From: JAGMES01 sp023128035
GTDB lineage: Bacteria > Bacillota > Halanaerobiia > DY22613
Direction of reading: 5' to 3'
Length of the DNA stretch: 64,000 nucleotides
NCBI GenBank assembly: GCA_030627905.1
Contig: DAOVRZ010000019.1
Span: 1-64,000, forward strand
Below, piece after piece: positions 50,670-59,884 of this stretch. Position numbers and translations under genes: made by a program. The stretch's first letter is position 1, and each line of letters opens with the position of its first letter. The notes beneath the pieces are model-generated. The model searched no databases, was not told the origin of the DNA, and was given only the letters and a program-made list of their open reading frames with translations.

Positions 50670-53294
50670 TTAGCCTTGAGCAATCATTTCTTCAGCTTTT
50701 TTCAATGCATCTTCAATTTTTGCAGGATCTTTTCCACCGGCTTGAGCCATATTTGGTCGGCCGCCACCACCACCACCTGTAACTCTTGCAGCTTCACCAA
50801 CAATCTTACCTGCTTGATATTTTTTGGTTAAATCGTCTGTTACCATCGAAACAAATAGAACTTTATTTTTGAAATCAGAAGCGAGAATTAGAACACCAGA
50901 CCCTAATTTTTGCTTCAGTTCATCACCCATATTCCGTAAAGCATTACCATCTATTCCTTCTACCTTAGCTGCGAGAAATTTAATACCATTAATCTCTTTA
51001 ACCTGATTTAAAATATCATCAACTTGAGATCCAGCGAATTTCTGCTTCAATGCGTTAATCTCTTTATCTTTTTCTTTCATTTCTGCTAACAACCGCTCCA
51101 CACGAACAACTAGATCATCTGGATTTGCTCTCACAAGATTAGCAGCCTCTTCGAGTAAAGCTTCTCGTTTACTCAGATAATCTAATGCGAGTTTTCCTGT
51201 TAAAGCTTCAATCCGGCGAACTCCAGCAGCAATACCTGCTTCACTTACAATCTTGAAAACTCCAATCTCACCACTAGATTGAATGTGAATTCCACCACAA
51301 AGCTCCATACTATAATCTCCAACACTTACTACCCGAACATCAGAACCATATTTTTCATCAAAGAGAGCAACTGCTCCCATCTTGCGAGCATTCTCCAGAG
51401 AAGTTACTGTAGTCTTAACAGGATGGTTTTTACGAATTTCATTATTCACTTTTTCTTCAATAGCTTTTAACTCTTCTTTAGTTAGACTCTGGAAATGAGT
51501 AAAGTCAAAACGAAGACGAATTGGTTCCACAAGAGAACCTGCCTGATTAACATGATCACCTAATACTTCTTTTAAAACTTTATGCAAAATATGTGTTGCA
51601 CTGTGGTTTCTGGTAATATCTTTTCGTATTCCGTCTTCCACAATAGCTTTAACTTTCATTCCAACAGTAAGAGCTCCATCTTCAATCAATACATCAGAAA
51701 AATTCACCTCAGCAAGCTTGCGAGTACCAGTTACTGTCGTAATAAGACCTTCTGCTTCTAAACGACCTATATCACCAGCTTGACCCCCACTCTCTGCATA
51801 AAAAGGAGTTCTCTTTAAAACTACCTGACCCATCTCACCTGGAGTCAGAGTCTCAACCATATCTCCATCTTTTACTAGAACAATGATCTCGGTCTCTTCT
51901 TCTAAAGAAGAGTATCCTGTAAACTCAGGTAATCCTTTTTCTTCGCGAATCTTTTTATATACTTCAGCAACAGTATCGCCAAAACCATAATCTTCACGAG
52001 CAGCACGAGCCCGCTGACGTTGTGCTTCCATAGCAGCATTGAAGCCATCTATGGCCACTGTGAATCCAGAATCCAGGACAATTTCCTGTGTTAGATCTAA
52101 TGGAAAACCATAAGTGTCATAAAGCTTAAACGCTTGTTCTCCATTAATCTCGTTACTGTCAACTTTTTTCTGTTCAGCAATCATCTGACTCAAAATATTT
52201 AAACCCTGATCTAAAGTTTCCTGGAAACGATTTTCTTCATTTTCTACAATCATAGCAACATGTTCTGCCTTTTCAACAAGTTCTGGATAACCAGGCTTCA
52301 TCATCTCTACAACAACTGACACCAATTTAAAGAGGAAAGGTTCTGTAATTTCAAGAACTCGTCCCCACCTGACAGCACGGCGAAGAATTCTACGAATTAC
52401 ATATCCTCTACCCTCATTAGATGGCACAGCACCATCAGCGACAGCAAAGGTAATTGAACGGATATGATCAGCAATTACTCGATATGCAGTCCGTACCTGT
52501 TCATCTTTTGTATAGTCAATTCCAGTCATCTCCTGAACTTTATCAATAACTGGTTTTACAAGATCAGTCTCATAGTTAGAATCAGTATTTTGCAAAACAG
52601 AAGCGATTCGCTCTAAACCCATTCCTGTATCTATATTTTTCTGTGGTAATGGTAAATACTCTCCTTCTTCAGTCTGATTATACTGAGTAAATACAAGATT
52701 CCAGATTTCTAAATAACGATCACATTCACAGCCAACCTGACAATTTGGATCATCACAGCTATATTCCTCGCCACGATCATAATGAATCTCAGAACAAGGT
52801 CCACATGGACCTGTTCCTATTTCCCAAAAATTTTCTTCCAATCGTACAATTCTATCAGATGATAGTCCAACTTTTTTATTCCAGATTTCAAAAGCTTCTT
52901 CATCACCTGGATGAATAGTTATCCAAAGACGATCTTCTGGCAATCCCAATACTTCAGTAAGAAATTCCCAGGCCCATTTGATTGCATCTTCTTTAAAATA
53001 ATCTCCAAAAGAGAAATTACCCAACATTTCAAATAGAGTATGATGTCTAGCAGTTCTACCAACATTTTCAATATCATTGGTACGAATACATTTTTGTGAA
53101 CTAGCCATTTTTCTAGAAGGAGGTACAGCACGACCATCAAAAAATGGCTTTAAAGGTGCCATACCAGCATTAATCCATAATAATGTAGGATCATTTTTTG
53201 GAACTAAAGGTGCACTCTGCATCACCATATGACCTTTACTTTCAAAAAAATCAAGATAAGCCTTACGAAGTTCATTACCTGTCATTCGCTTCAT
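50670..53294 (-). CDS. alaS: Alanine--tRNA ligase
   Basis: An 874-aa class II synthetase. Catalytic motifs include LFEMLGNFSFGDYFKEDA near 88 and GRGYVIRRILRRAVRWG near 289. The editing domain has HSATHILHKVLKEVLG near 560 and the CGGIH motif near 663. The C-Ala domain ends with GGGGGGRPNMAQAGG, a normal poly-glycine signature. Length is standard. It charges tRNA-Ala and clears Ser/Gly-tRNA errors. Controlled by the T-box leader upstream; ireB and ruvX lie nearby as usual. Confidence 0.96.
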   Translation of the reverse strand: MKRMTGNELRKAYLDFFESKGHMVMQSAPLVPKNDPTLLWINAGMAPLKPFFDGRAVPPSRKMASSQKCIRTNDIENVGRTARHHTLFEMLGNFSFGDYFKEDAIKWAWEFLTEVLGLPEDRLWITIHPGDEEAFEIWNKKVGLSSDRIVRLEENFWEIGTGPCGPCSEIHYDRGEEYSCDDPNCQVGCECDRYLEIWNLVFTQYNQTEEGEYLPLPQKNIDTGMGLERIASVLQNTDSNYETDLVKPVIDKVQEMTGIDYTKDEQVRTAYRVIADHIRSITFAVADGAVPSNEGRGYVIRRILRRAVRWGRVLEITEPFLFKLVSVVVEMMKPGYPELVEKAEHVAMIVENEENRFQETLDQGLNILSQMIAEQKKVDSNEINGEQAFKLYDTYGFPLDLTQEIVLDSGFTVAIDGFNAAMEAQRQRARAAREDYGFGDTVAEVYKKIREEKGLPEFTGYSSLEEETEIIVLVKDGDMVETLTPGEMGQVVLKRTPFYAESGGQAGDIGRLEAEGLITTVTGTRKLAEVNFSDVLIEDGALTVGMKVKAIVEDGIRKDITRNHSATHILHKVLKEVLGDHVNQAGSLVEPIRLRFDFTHFQSLTKEELKAIEEKVNNEIRKNHPVKTTVTSLENARKMGAVALFDEKYGSDVRVVSVGDYSMELCGGIHIQSSGEIGVFKIVSEAGIAAGVRRIEALTGKLALDYLSKREALLEEAANLVRANPDDLVVRVERLLAEMKEKDKEINALKQKFAGSQVDDILNQVKEINGIKFLAAKVEGIDGNALRNMGDELKQKLGSGVLILASDFKNKVLFVSMVTDDLTKKYQAGKIVGEAARVTGGGGGGRPNMAQAGGKDPAKIEDALKKAEEMIAQG

Positions 53295-53327
53295 TTAAAA
53301 TACCTCCTCGAAATTCAAATCTCCTGA

Positions 53328-53622
53328 AAATAAAAAAACCGCCCCTACTGTTTCGCGTGCTAGTGCACGTTAAACAGCAGGGACGGGTTTAAATCCGTGG
53401 TACCACCCTGTTTCACCGAAAATAATTCATTCGGCCTCAGTTGATGTTTCCTGAAAATCACCATAACAGTTAACGCCTGTAATACGATAGACTTACTCTT
53501 GACTCAAAGCCAATAATTTCGGTCTATAACTCAAGAAGGGCTTTCAGTTAGTCATGAACAGAGATCCTTACAGCTAATAGATCTCCTCTCTTAGAACTGG
53601 AGCTAACCTACTTCATTTCTAT
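53328..53622 (-). promoter_or_regulatory. T-box leader of alaS
   Basis: The T-box sequence AGGGTGGTACCACGG is at 53409-53395, followed by a GC-rich terminator (CCGTCCCTGCTGTTT / AAACAGTAGGGGCGG) and seven T. Upstream about 210 nt fold into Stem I. Uncharged tRNA-Ala binding stabilises the antiterminator. I could not fix the specifier codon with confidence. Confidence 0.93.
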
Positions 53623-53677
53623 CATCGTCATTTAAAATATTTATTTTTCTTGATTATATCGGAAAAGCATGATCTTG

Positions 53678-54721
53678 TCAAGAGAAATATCCCAATTTTT
53701 CACGAATAAATTTTAAAATCACCTTAACAATCCCTGCAATTGGTACCGCCAAAATCATGCCAATAATCCCACCAATTTGTCCACCAGCTAAAACTGCAAA
53801 AATTACTGTAACAGGATGCAATCCAACTTTATCTGCCATAATTCTTGGAGAAATAAAACCACTCTCAATCTGCTGAATCACAACAAACAAAATAATTACT
53901 CCTACAGCCTGAATAGGCGATTTGATCAATACTATCGCCACAGCAGGAATAGCTCCTAAAATTGGCCCTAGATAAGGGATAATATTAAACGCCCCAGCAA
54001 AAATACCTAAAACAATAGCAAATTTTACCTTTAATATAACAAGCCCCACTGTAGTAAATGCGGCAATTAAAATAGCAACTAAAAATTGTCCACGCATAAA
54101 ACCATTCAAGACACCATTGATCTCACTCATAAGTTGAATAACTTCTTTTCGATATTGTTTTGGAATCCAAAGCTGAGCACTTTTATTTAACTCTTCTAAA
54201 TCCTTCAAAATATAGAATGCAATAATCGGTGCCATTATCAGATTCATCAAATGTGAAAATATATTAAGGGTCAAATCAGTTAGGCGATTTACAAAATCCA
54301 AACCAAACTGTTCAACTTTTAAGAGAGTCTGATCAGCAACCTGTTTAACAATTGCAGGAAGTTTAATTCGCTTGAAATCAGAATAGACTTGATCTAAACG
54401 ATTCTGTAAATTTGTAACATAGGTAGGTAAGGTTTGAGCTAAACTATTTAAATCATCTACAATAAGCGGTAATCCAAAAATACCAAAAATTAAACTTATA
54501 GTTACTAACATACTAAAGAGTAATATCAAAGCTCCTAATCGATTAAATCCACGACCCAAAAGTTTTTCAATCAAAGGATTCACGAGATAAGCAATCACTC
54601 CAGCCATAAAAAAAGGAAAAAGAATACCCCTGACTAAATACAGAAAGAAAAAACAAGGCAGGAGTATAAGCACCAAAATTAGAAGTTTTTGATAATTTTC
54701 TTGAAATTTTGTCTTCTCCAT
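53678..54721 (-). CDS. AI-2E family transporter-like membrane protein
   Basis: A 347-aa polytopic protein of the AI-2E (UPF0118) family with about eight helices. Typical features are VNPLIEKLLGRGFNRLGAL near 47, GFMRGQFLVAILIAAFT near 205, and the C-terminal GPILGAIPAVAIVLIKSP and SGFISPRIMADKVGLHPVTV. Members include autoinducer-2 exporters and Na/H antiporters, so the substrate is open. It follows the YtxH-like gene directly, by 1 base. Confidence 0.85.
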   Translation of the reverse strand: MEKTKFQENYQKLLILVLILLPCFFFLYLVRGILFPFFMAGVIAYLVNPLIEKLLGRGFNRLGALILLFSMLVTISLIFGIFGLPLIVDDLNSLAQTLPTYVTNLQNRLDQVYSDFKRIKLPAIVKQVADQTLLKVEQFGLDFVNRLTDLTLNIFSHLMNLIMAPIIAFYILKDLEELNKSAQLWIPKQYRKEVIQLMSEINGVLNGFMRGQFLVAILIAAFTTVGLVILKVKFAIVLGIFAGAFNIIPYLGPILGAIPAVAIVLIKSPIQAVGVIILFVVIQQIESGFISPRIMADKVGLHPVTVIFAVLAGGQIGGIIGMILAVPIAGIVKVILKFIREKLGYFS

Positions 54722-54722
54722 C

Positions 54723-55031
54723 TTAATATCCCTTCTCTAGCTCCTCCAATCTCTTCTCTAAAACCTCTACACGCTGATTAATTTTTTCTTTTCCCATTTG
54801 AAAAGTTTCCTTCATTTCAGACATTTGCGGACTCACCTTTTCTTTAAACATATTCTGTCCTTGATGAACCATATTACCCATGGTGCCCAAACCCTCCTCA
54901 GCAAATTCAAGCATTTGGCCTCCCTGGCGAATCCATTCTTTAGCTTTGTTTCGATAATCAGATCTCATCACCATACTGGAAACTGTCCCTATAACTGTTC
55001 CTACAAATAATCCGCGTACAAATCCACTCAT
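54723..55031 (-). CDS. YtxH-like small membrane-associated protein
   Basis: A 102-aa protein with one N-terminal hydrophobic segment (GFVRGLFVGTVIGTVSSMVM) and a long helical tail ending in a coiled coil (KINQRVEVLEKRLEELEK). This is the YtxH layout, a stress-related family of unknown role. I start at ATG 55031, 12 bases after AAAGGAGG; ATG 55043 touches the site directly. It is in an operon with the DUF4126 gene upstream and the AI-2E-like gene downstream. Confidence 0.75.
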   Translation of the reverse strand: MSGFVRGLFVGTVIGTVSSMVMRSDYRNKAKEWIRQGGQMLEFAEEGLGTMGNMVHQGQNMFKEKVSPQMSEMKETFQMGKEKINQRVEVLEKRLEELEKGY

Positions 55032-55057
55032 ACTCGTCCTCATCCTCCTTTCACCGA

Positions 55058-55594
55058 TTAAGCAATTCGCCAACCAATTTTAATGGAAGTATAAATCAAC
55101 CCAATAACCAAAAAAAGACTGAGCCAAGGTACAGCAAAAGCTAAAATAGTCAGAGAAATAGATGCTAGATTTTCAATACTTGGATATTCCAAATTTCTAA
55201 AATAGTGCTGTTCGCGTAAAACCCAAGGTTTTAAAACCAAACCAGAAAAAATTAAAAGACCAGTAATCAACCCTCCAAAAATCATGCCAATGAAAAAATT
55301 TGTATTAACAGCCAAAGTAAAGAGAATCCCACCAGCGAGAACTTTTATTGCTGTGTACAACGAGGTGTGAAAAAAACTCACCCCTGGAAACTGATCTACC
55401 AAAAATTCTAACAACATTAATGCTAATAGAAGTATCAAAGCAGGAGTAGATTGAAGCCATTCTAGAGCAGGGGGTAAATGAATAGTTTTAATATATCTAG
55501 CCAAAAGTGAGGCTAGTAATAATGGAAAAGAAGCTCGAAACCCTGCTGCTCCTGCCAGTCCACTCCCTAAACCTATGGCGAATAAAAAATTCAT
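55058..55594 (-). CDS. DUF4126 family membrane protein
   Basis: A 178-aa polytopic protein with about five helices. The DUF4126 signatures GLGSGLAGAAGFRASFPLLL near 8 and LLEFLVDQFPGVSFFHTSLY near 61 are clear. Family function unknown. It is the first gene of a three-gene group with the YtxH-like and AI-2E-like genes (gaps of 26 and 1 bases), so they probably share a membrane-related task. Confidence 0.82.
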   Translation of the reverse strand: MNFLFAIGLGSGLAGAAGFRASFPLLLASLLARYIKTIHLPPALEWLQSTPALILLLALMLLEFLVDQFPGVSFFHTSLYTAIKVLAGGILFTLAVNTNFFIGMIFGGLITGLLIFSGLVLKPWVLREQHYFRNLEYPSIENLASISLTILAFAVPWLSLFLVIGLIYTSIKIGWRIA

Positions 55595-55680
55595 CTCACT
55601 TTCCCACCCCTATTAGAAAATTTTTACGTGCATACATCCTTGATATTATTATCTCCATTTTAATATTTTTTATTACTCAG

Positions 55681-55795
55681 TTTAACAACAATTTCGGAAG
55701 GCAAAAATATCCCATCTTCTATACGTGGGTGTAACTATTCTTAAATAAATTAATTTTCGGTGGAGATATAAATCCTCTTCCGAAAGTTGTTAAAT
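55681..55795 (+). repeat. Dispersed element P1, full copy
   Basis: It starts TTTAACAACAATTTCGGAAG and ends CTTCCGAAAGTTGTTAAA, exact inverted ends. The middle has CTTCTATACGTGGG and TTTTCGGTGGAGA as in the other full copies. Confidence 0.8.
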
Positions 55796-55797
55796 TT

Positions 55798-55827
55798 AAT
55801 ATATGTAGCTTATAAGCTACATATATT
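55798..55827 (-). terminator. Perfect 30-base palindrome after the GNAT gene stop region
   Basis: AATATATGTAGCTTA and its complement TAAGCTACATATATT with no loop. It lies immediately after the GNAT gene's stop and next to P1, as seen at 35168 next to sleB. It may end minus-strand transcription. Confidence 0.45.
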
Positions 55828-55829
55828 AT

Positions 55830-56816
55830 TTAGCCCCTCCATTTAGAAAGTTCTATTCCACCTCTTCTAATTGGGAAATAGGGGTCATTCATCACCATTC
55901 TTAAATAAGGAAAACTAATAGTAAAATGTTCATCTTTAAGTAAATAACGTGTAACAGCATCATACGCACTATACACGGATATTGCTACTTTACTCCGCTT
56001 TAACTGTCTGGTAACCTGATAAACTTCCTGTAATAATTCTGATAATCTAATATATTCCATTGCTGGTGTTCCTGGTTTTATCAACAATCCACGAATTGTT
56101 ACTGCAAAACCTTCCTGTCCACGTAAATCAGTTGTCATAATCAGAGCTAATCCACATACTTCCCCTTCTTCTTTCATTACAATCACTTGTCCAAAACCAA
56201 ATTTAAGAAGTAATTCTAACTCTGATTTATAATCAAGACCTGGATTAACTTGATCAGTCAATTTCCATACTTCTTCACAAAGTTGATTTAAATCAGCTTC
56301 ATTCATTTTTTCTTTATAATATAAAAATTCTACTTCTGGACGAATTTTTATAAGCGGAGTAGCCATTTTACCAATTTTCACCGTCCGAGTTAAATCTAAA
56401 GTTACACACATAGGTTGAAATCCCATTGACATATACATACCGATATTGGCAGGCGAGTCCACACGGGTTTCAAGCCCGATTTCTGCTACCTGTCTTTCTT
56501 CATAAATTTCCAAGGTTTTTTCTAATAAAGCCTTACCAAGACCTCTTCTCTGATAATTTGGATCTATTCCCAATGGGCCAAACCAACCTAGGCTACCCCA
56601 CTGATGTACAAAATTAAAACCCACAACTTGTCCACTATATTCCACAACTAAAGCCTCTCCACCAGTACAATTTATATAAGCATCCATTCCACTTTGAGTT
56701 CTTTCTGGAAATTGACTTACTCCATATGTCTTTTTATAATGACCTGCGAAAGCGAGCTGATCAATCCAGCTAATCTGTTGATAGTCTTTCCACTCCATAT
56801 TACGAACCTTAATCAT
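55830..56816 (-). CDS. GNAT family N-acetyltransferase, two-domain
   Basis: A 328-aa protein. The first domain (1-150) is a clear GNAT with acetyl-CoA loop NYQRRGLGKALLEK near 86 and LETRVDSPANIGMYMSMGF near 117. The second half (170-325) resembles a degenerate acetyltransferase, VIVMKEEGEVCGLALIMTT near 210. Substrate unknown. It is monocistronic and its stop abuts the palindrome/P1 repeat. Confidence 0.8.
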   Translation of the reverse strand: MIKVRNMEWKDYQQISWIDQLAFAGHYKKTYGVSQFPERTQSGMDAYINCTGGEALVVEYSGQVVGFNFVHQWGSLGWFGPLGIDPNYQRRGLGKALLEKTLEIYEERQVAEIGLETRVDSPANIGMYMSMGFQPMCVTLDLTRTVKIGKMATPLIKIRPEVEFLYYKEKMNEADLNQLCEEVWKLTDQVNPGLDYKSELELLLKFGFGQVIVMKEEGEVCGLALIMTTDLRGQEGFAVTIRGLLIKPGTPAMEYIRLSELLQEVYQVTRQLKRSKVAISVYSAYDAVTRYLLKDEHFTISFPYLRMVMNDPYFPIRRGGIELSKWRG

Positions 56817-56991
56817 ATATTCACCCTCTTTCCATTACTCTAGCTGTATAGTAGATCGTTTAATAACTATTATACTTTAGTATGTGTAGGTTTTGAAGAT
56901 CAATTCTTATTAGAACATAGTACAAATTCGTGATTTAGTTAATAGGTTTTTACTGATCAAAGACATAATCTATGAAATATCTTTTCAAAAT

Positions 56992-57027
56992 AAAGAAGAG
57001 ATTAGCATTAAAACTAACCTCTTCTTT
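56992..57027 (-). terminator. Intrinsic terminator of leuS
   Basis: AAAGAAGAGATTAG pairs with CTAACCTCTTCTTT (one G-U) around a short loop, 13 bases past the stop; A/T-rich tail on the minus strand. Confidence 0.8.
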
Positions 57028-57039
57028 ATTTTATTTATC

Positions 57040-59472
57040 TTACTTCACTACAATATTAATAATCTTCTTCGGAACATAAATTTCTTTAACCACATTTTTA
57101 CCTTCAATATGCTTGTGAACATTTGGCAGTTCTTTTGCTTTCGCTAAAATCTCATCTTTTGATGCATCAACACTAATAATCAGAGTTTCTCTCATCTTAC
57201 CGTTGATCTGAACTGGAAGTTTCATCTCATCAGCAACCAGCTTAGTAGGATCAAAAGTTGGCCATTTTTCTTTAAAGACACTCTCATTGTGACCCATTAA
57301 CTCCCATACTTCTTCACTAAAATGAGGTGCAAATGGTGCTAAAAGCTTAGCAAGATTTTCAATTGATTCTCTGTCAATCCCCTTTTCTTTCTCTTTGTTT
57401 AAGAAATTGACATAGGACATAAATGCACTAACTGCAGTATTTAGTTTAAGTTCTTCTAGACGTTCGGTCACATCTTTAATTAAGTTATGACGAGCCCGTT
57501 CTAACTCTTTAGTTGATTCAACAAATTTACTCTCATCTATACTTTCATTAACTAAATTCCAAGTTCTATTCAAGAAACGTGCTACACCCTCAAAACCCTG
57601 TTCACTCCACTCTACATCGACTTCAGGTGGGCCCACAAAAAGTTCATAGAGTCTGATTGTATCGCGCCCATATCTATCAATAAGCTCATCAGGGCTAACT
57701 ACATTCCCCTTAGATTTACTCATTTTAGATCCATCTTTATAAACCATTCCTTGGTTAAATAGACGTTTAAAAGGTTCATTAAAGTTTATTGCACCAATAT
57801 CATAAATAAATTTAGTAAAGAAACGTGCATAGAGAAGATGGAGAATCGCATGTTCAATACCGCCAACATAATGATCTACTGGCATCCAATTCTGCATTGC
57901 TTCTTTACTCCATGGTTCTTTCGTGTTATGTGGATCAGGATAACGTAGGAAATACCATGAAGAACCAGCCCATTGTGGCATTGTATCAGTTTCACGCTTT
58001 GCGACGGCACCACATTTTGGACAAGTAGTGTTTACCCATTCTTCAATTCTGGCCAGTGGAGATTCACCTGTACCAGTAGGCTCATAACTATCAACATCTG
58101 GCAACCGAACTGGCAAATCCTCTTCTGGAACAGGAACCATTCCACATTTTTCACAATGGATAATCGGAATTGGTTCTCCCCAATAACGTTGGCGTGAGAA
58201 GACCCAGTCACGTAATTTAAAGTTAACTGTAGCTTTTGCAACTTGCTTATCAGCAAGATATTGAGTAACCTTCTTTTTACCTTCTTCCCAAGTAAGACCC
58301 GTAAATTCTCCTGAATTCACCATTTTCCCAGATTCTGTGTAGGCTTCAGTCAAATCTTCTGCTTCAAAAGTCTCCCCATCAGGACGAATTACAACTTTTA
58401 AAGGCAAACCAAATTCTTTTGCAAAATCAAAATCTCTCTGGTCATGAGCAGGTACACTCATAATTGCACCAGTTCCGTAATCCATCAATACATAATCAGA
58501 AATCCAGATGGCGACTTTATCACCATTAATCGGATTTATCGCATATGCACCAGTGAAAACACCAGTTTTCTTCTTATCTTCAATCATCCGCTCAATGTTA
58601 GATTTCTTTGACGCTTCATTTATATACTCCTCAACTTTTGAAAGTTGTTCAGGAGTAGTAATCTCTTTTACAATCGAATGTTCTGGAGCAATAACCATAT
58701 AAGTAGCACCAAAAAGAGTATCTGATCGAGTCGTAAAAACAGTAATAGGCTGCCCTGTTCCTTCAACTTCAAAAGTAATCTCTGCCCCAACACTGCGACC
58801 AATCCAATTTGCCTGCATCTTTTTAACCTTTTCAGGCCAATCCAATCCTTCCAGATCATCTAACAAACGCTGAGCATATTTAGTGATTTTAAGCATCCAT
58901 TGATTCAGATTTCTTTTAGTAATTTCAGCACCACAACGTTCACAGCCACCATTTACAACCTCTTCATTAGCAAGACCAGTTTTACAATCAGGACACCAGT
59001 TTATTGGCATCTCTTTACGATAAGCCAATCCTTCCTTAAACATTTTTACAAAAATCCATTGTGTCCATTTGTAATATTCTGGATCGGTGGTATTAATCTC
59101 TCTTGACCAGTCATACATAGCCCCGATATCATGTAATTGGCGCTTAAAATTTTCTACATTTGTTTTCACTGCGATAGCAGGGTGAATCTTATTCTGAATC
59201 GCATAGTTTTCAGCAGGAAGACCAAAAGCATCCCAACCCATTGGATGCAAAACTTTATATCCTTGTAGAACTTTGTAACGACTTATAACATCGCTTAAAA
59301 CATATCCACGCCAGTGACCTACATGAATACCAGATCCAGAAGGATATGGGAACATATCGAGACAATAATACTTTGGCCTTGGATCATCATTTTTAGCCTG
59401 ATGCATTTCTTTCTCTTCCCAGTATTTCTGCCACTTAGGCTCAATATTCTGGGGATTATACTTCTCAGCCAT
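57040..59472 (-). CDS. leuS: Leucine--tRNA ligase
   Basis: An 810-aa class I synthetase. The HIGH motif is in GSGIHVGHWRGY near 50, the CP1 editing domain has FTTRSDTLFGATYMVIAPEH near 245, zinc cysteines lie in CPDCKTGLANEEVVNGGCERC near 160 (split) and CPKCGAVAKRETDTMP near 485, and KMSKS is in GSKMSKSKGNVVSP near 577. Length is standard. It is controlled by the T-box upstream and ends at its own terminator. Confidence 0.96.
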   Translation of the reverse strand: MAEKYNPQNIEPKWQKYWEEKEMHQAKNDDPRPKYYCLDMFPYPSGSGIHVGHWRGYVLSDVISRYKVLQGYKVLHPMGWDAFGLPAENYAIQNKIHPAIAVKTNVENFKRQLHDIGAMYDWSREINTTDPEYYKWTQWIFVKMFKEGLAYRKEMPINWCPDCKTGLANEEVVNGGCERCGAEITKRNLNQWMLKITKYAQRLLDDLEGLDWPEKVKKMQANWIGRSVGAEITFEVEGTGQPITVFTTRSDTLFGATYMVIAPEHSIVKEITTPEQLSKVEEYINEASKKSNIERMIEDKKKTGVFTGAYAINPINGDKVAIWISDYVLMDYGTGAIMSVPAHDQRDFDFAKEFGLPLKVVIRPDGETFEAEDLTEAYTESGKMVNSGEFTGLTWEEGKKKVTQYLADKQVAKATVNFKLRDWVFSRQRYWGEPIPIIHCEKCGMVPVPEEDLPVRLPDVDSYEPTGTGESPLARIEEWVNTTCPKCGAVAKRETDTMPQWAGSSWYFLRYPDPHNTKEPWSKEAMQNWMPVDHYVGGIEHAILHLLYARFFTKFIYDIGAINFNEPFKRLFNQGMVYKDGSKMSKSKGNVVSPDELIDRYGRDTIRLYELFVGPPEVDVEWSEQGFEGVARFLNRTWNLVNESIDESKFVESTKELERARHNLIKDVTERLEELKLNTAVSAFMSYVNFLNKEKEKGIDRESIENLAKLLAPFAPHFSEEVWELMGHNESVFKEKWPTFDPTKLVADEMKLPVQINGKMRETLIISVDASKDEILAKAKELPNVHKHIEGKNVVKEIYVPKKIINIVVK

Positions 59473-59504
59473 TTACTTCATCTCCTTTAATAAAATTAAA
59501 TTTT

Positions 59505-59785
59505 TATAAAAAATAAAAGCCTTTCATCTCGTAAGAGACGAAAGGCTTTACTTCCGCGGTACCACTCTTTAATTGACAGATTATCACACCTGCCCACTCA
59601 TGGCTGTAAAAACAAGATAGTTTAAACAGCACCAGAATAACGGTCTGTATCCGTTCAGAATTACTTTATTTCATCCTGAAAGCTCTGGAGCGAGTTCATC
59701 GTTCAAAAGACTGCCTTGCACCCACCCGGCAGCTCTCTAACTTTTGAGAGCGATTACTACTCCCCTTCATAGCCTTAATAGATTA
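59505..59785 (-). promoter_or_regulatory. T-box leader of leuS
   Basis: The T-box GAGTGGTACCGCGGAAG lies at 59567-59551, followed by terminator AAAGCCTTTCGTCTC / GAGATGAAAGGCTTT and a T-rich tail. Stem I is in the preceding 190 nt. A CTC in GAACTCGCTCC is placed like a specifier codon and would read leucine. Confidence 0.93.
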
Positions 59786-59884
59786 TGAATTTTTTTTCAT
59801 TATAACAAACTTACTCTTCAGCGTCAAGTGAATCTCATCCAAATCTTTCTTATATCATATGTATTATCCTAAAAATGATACATT

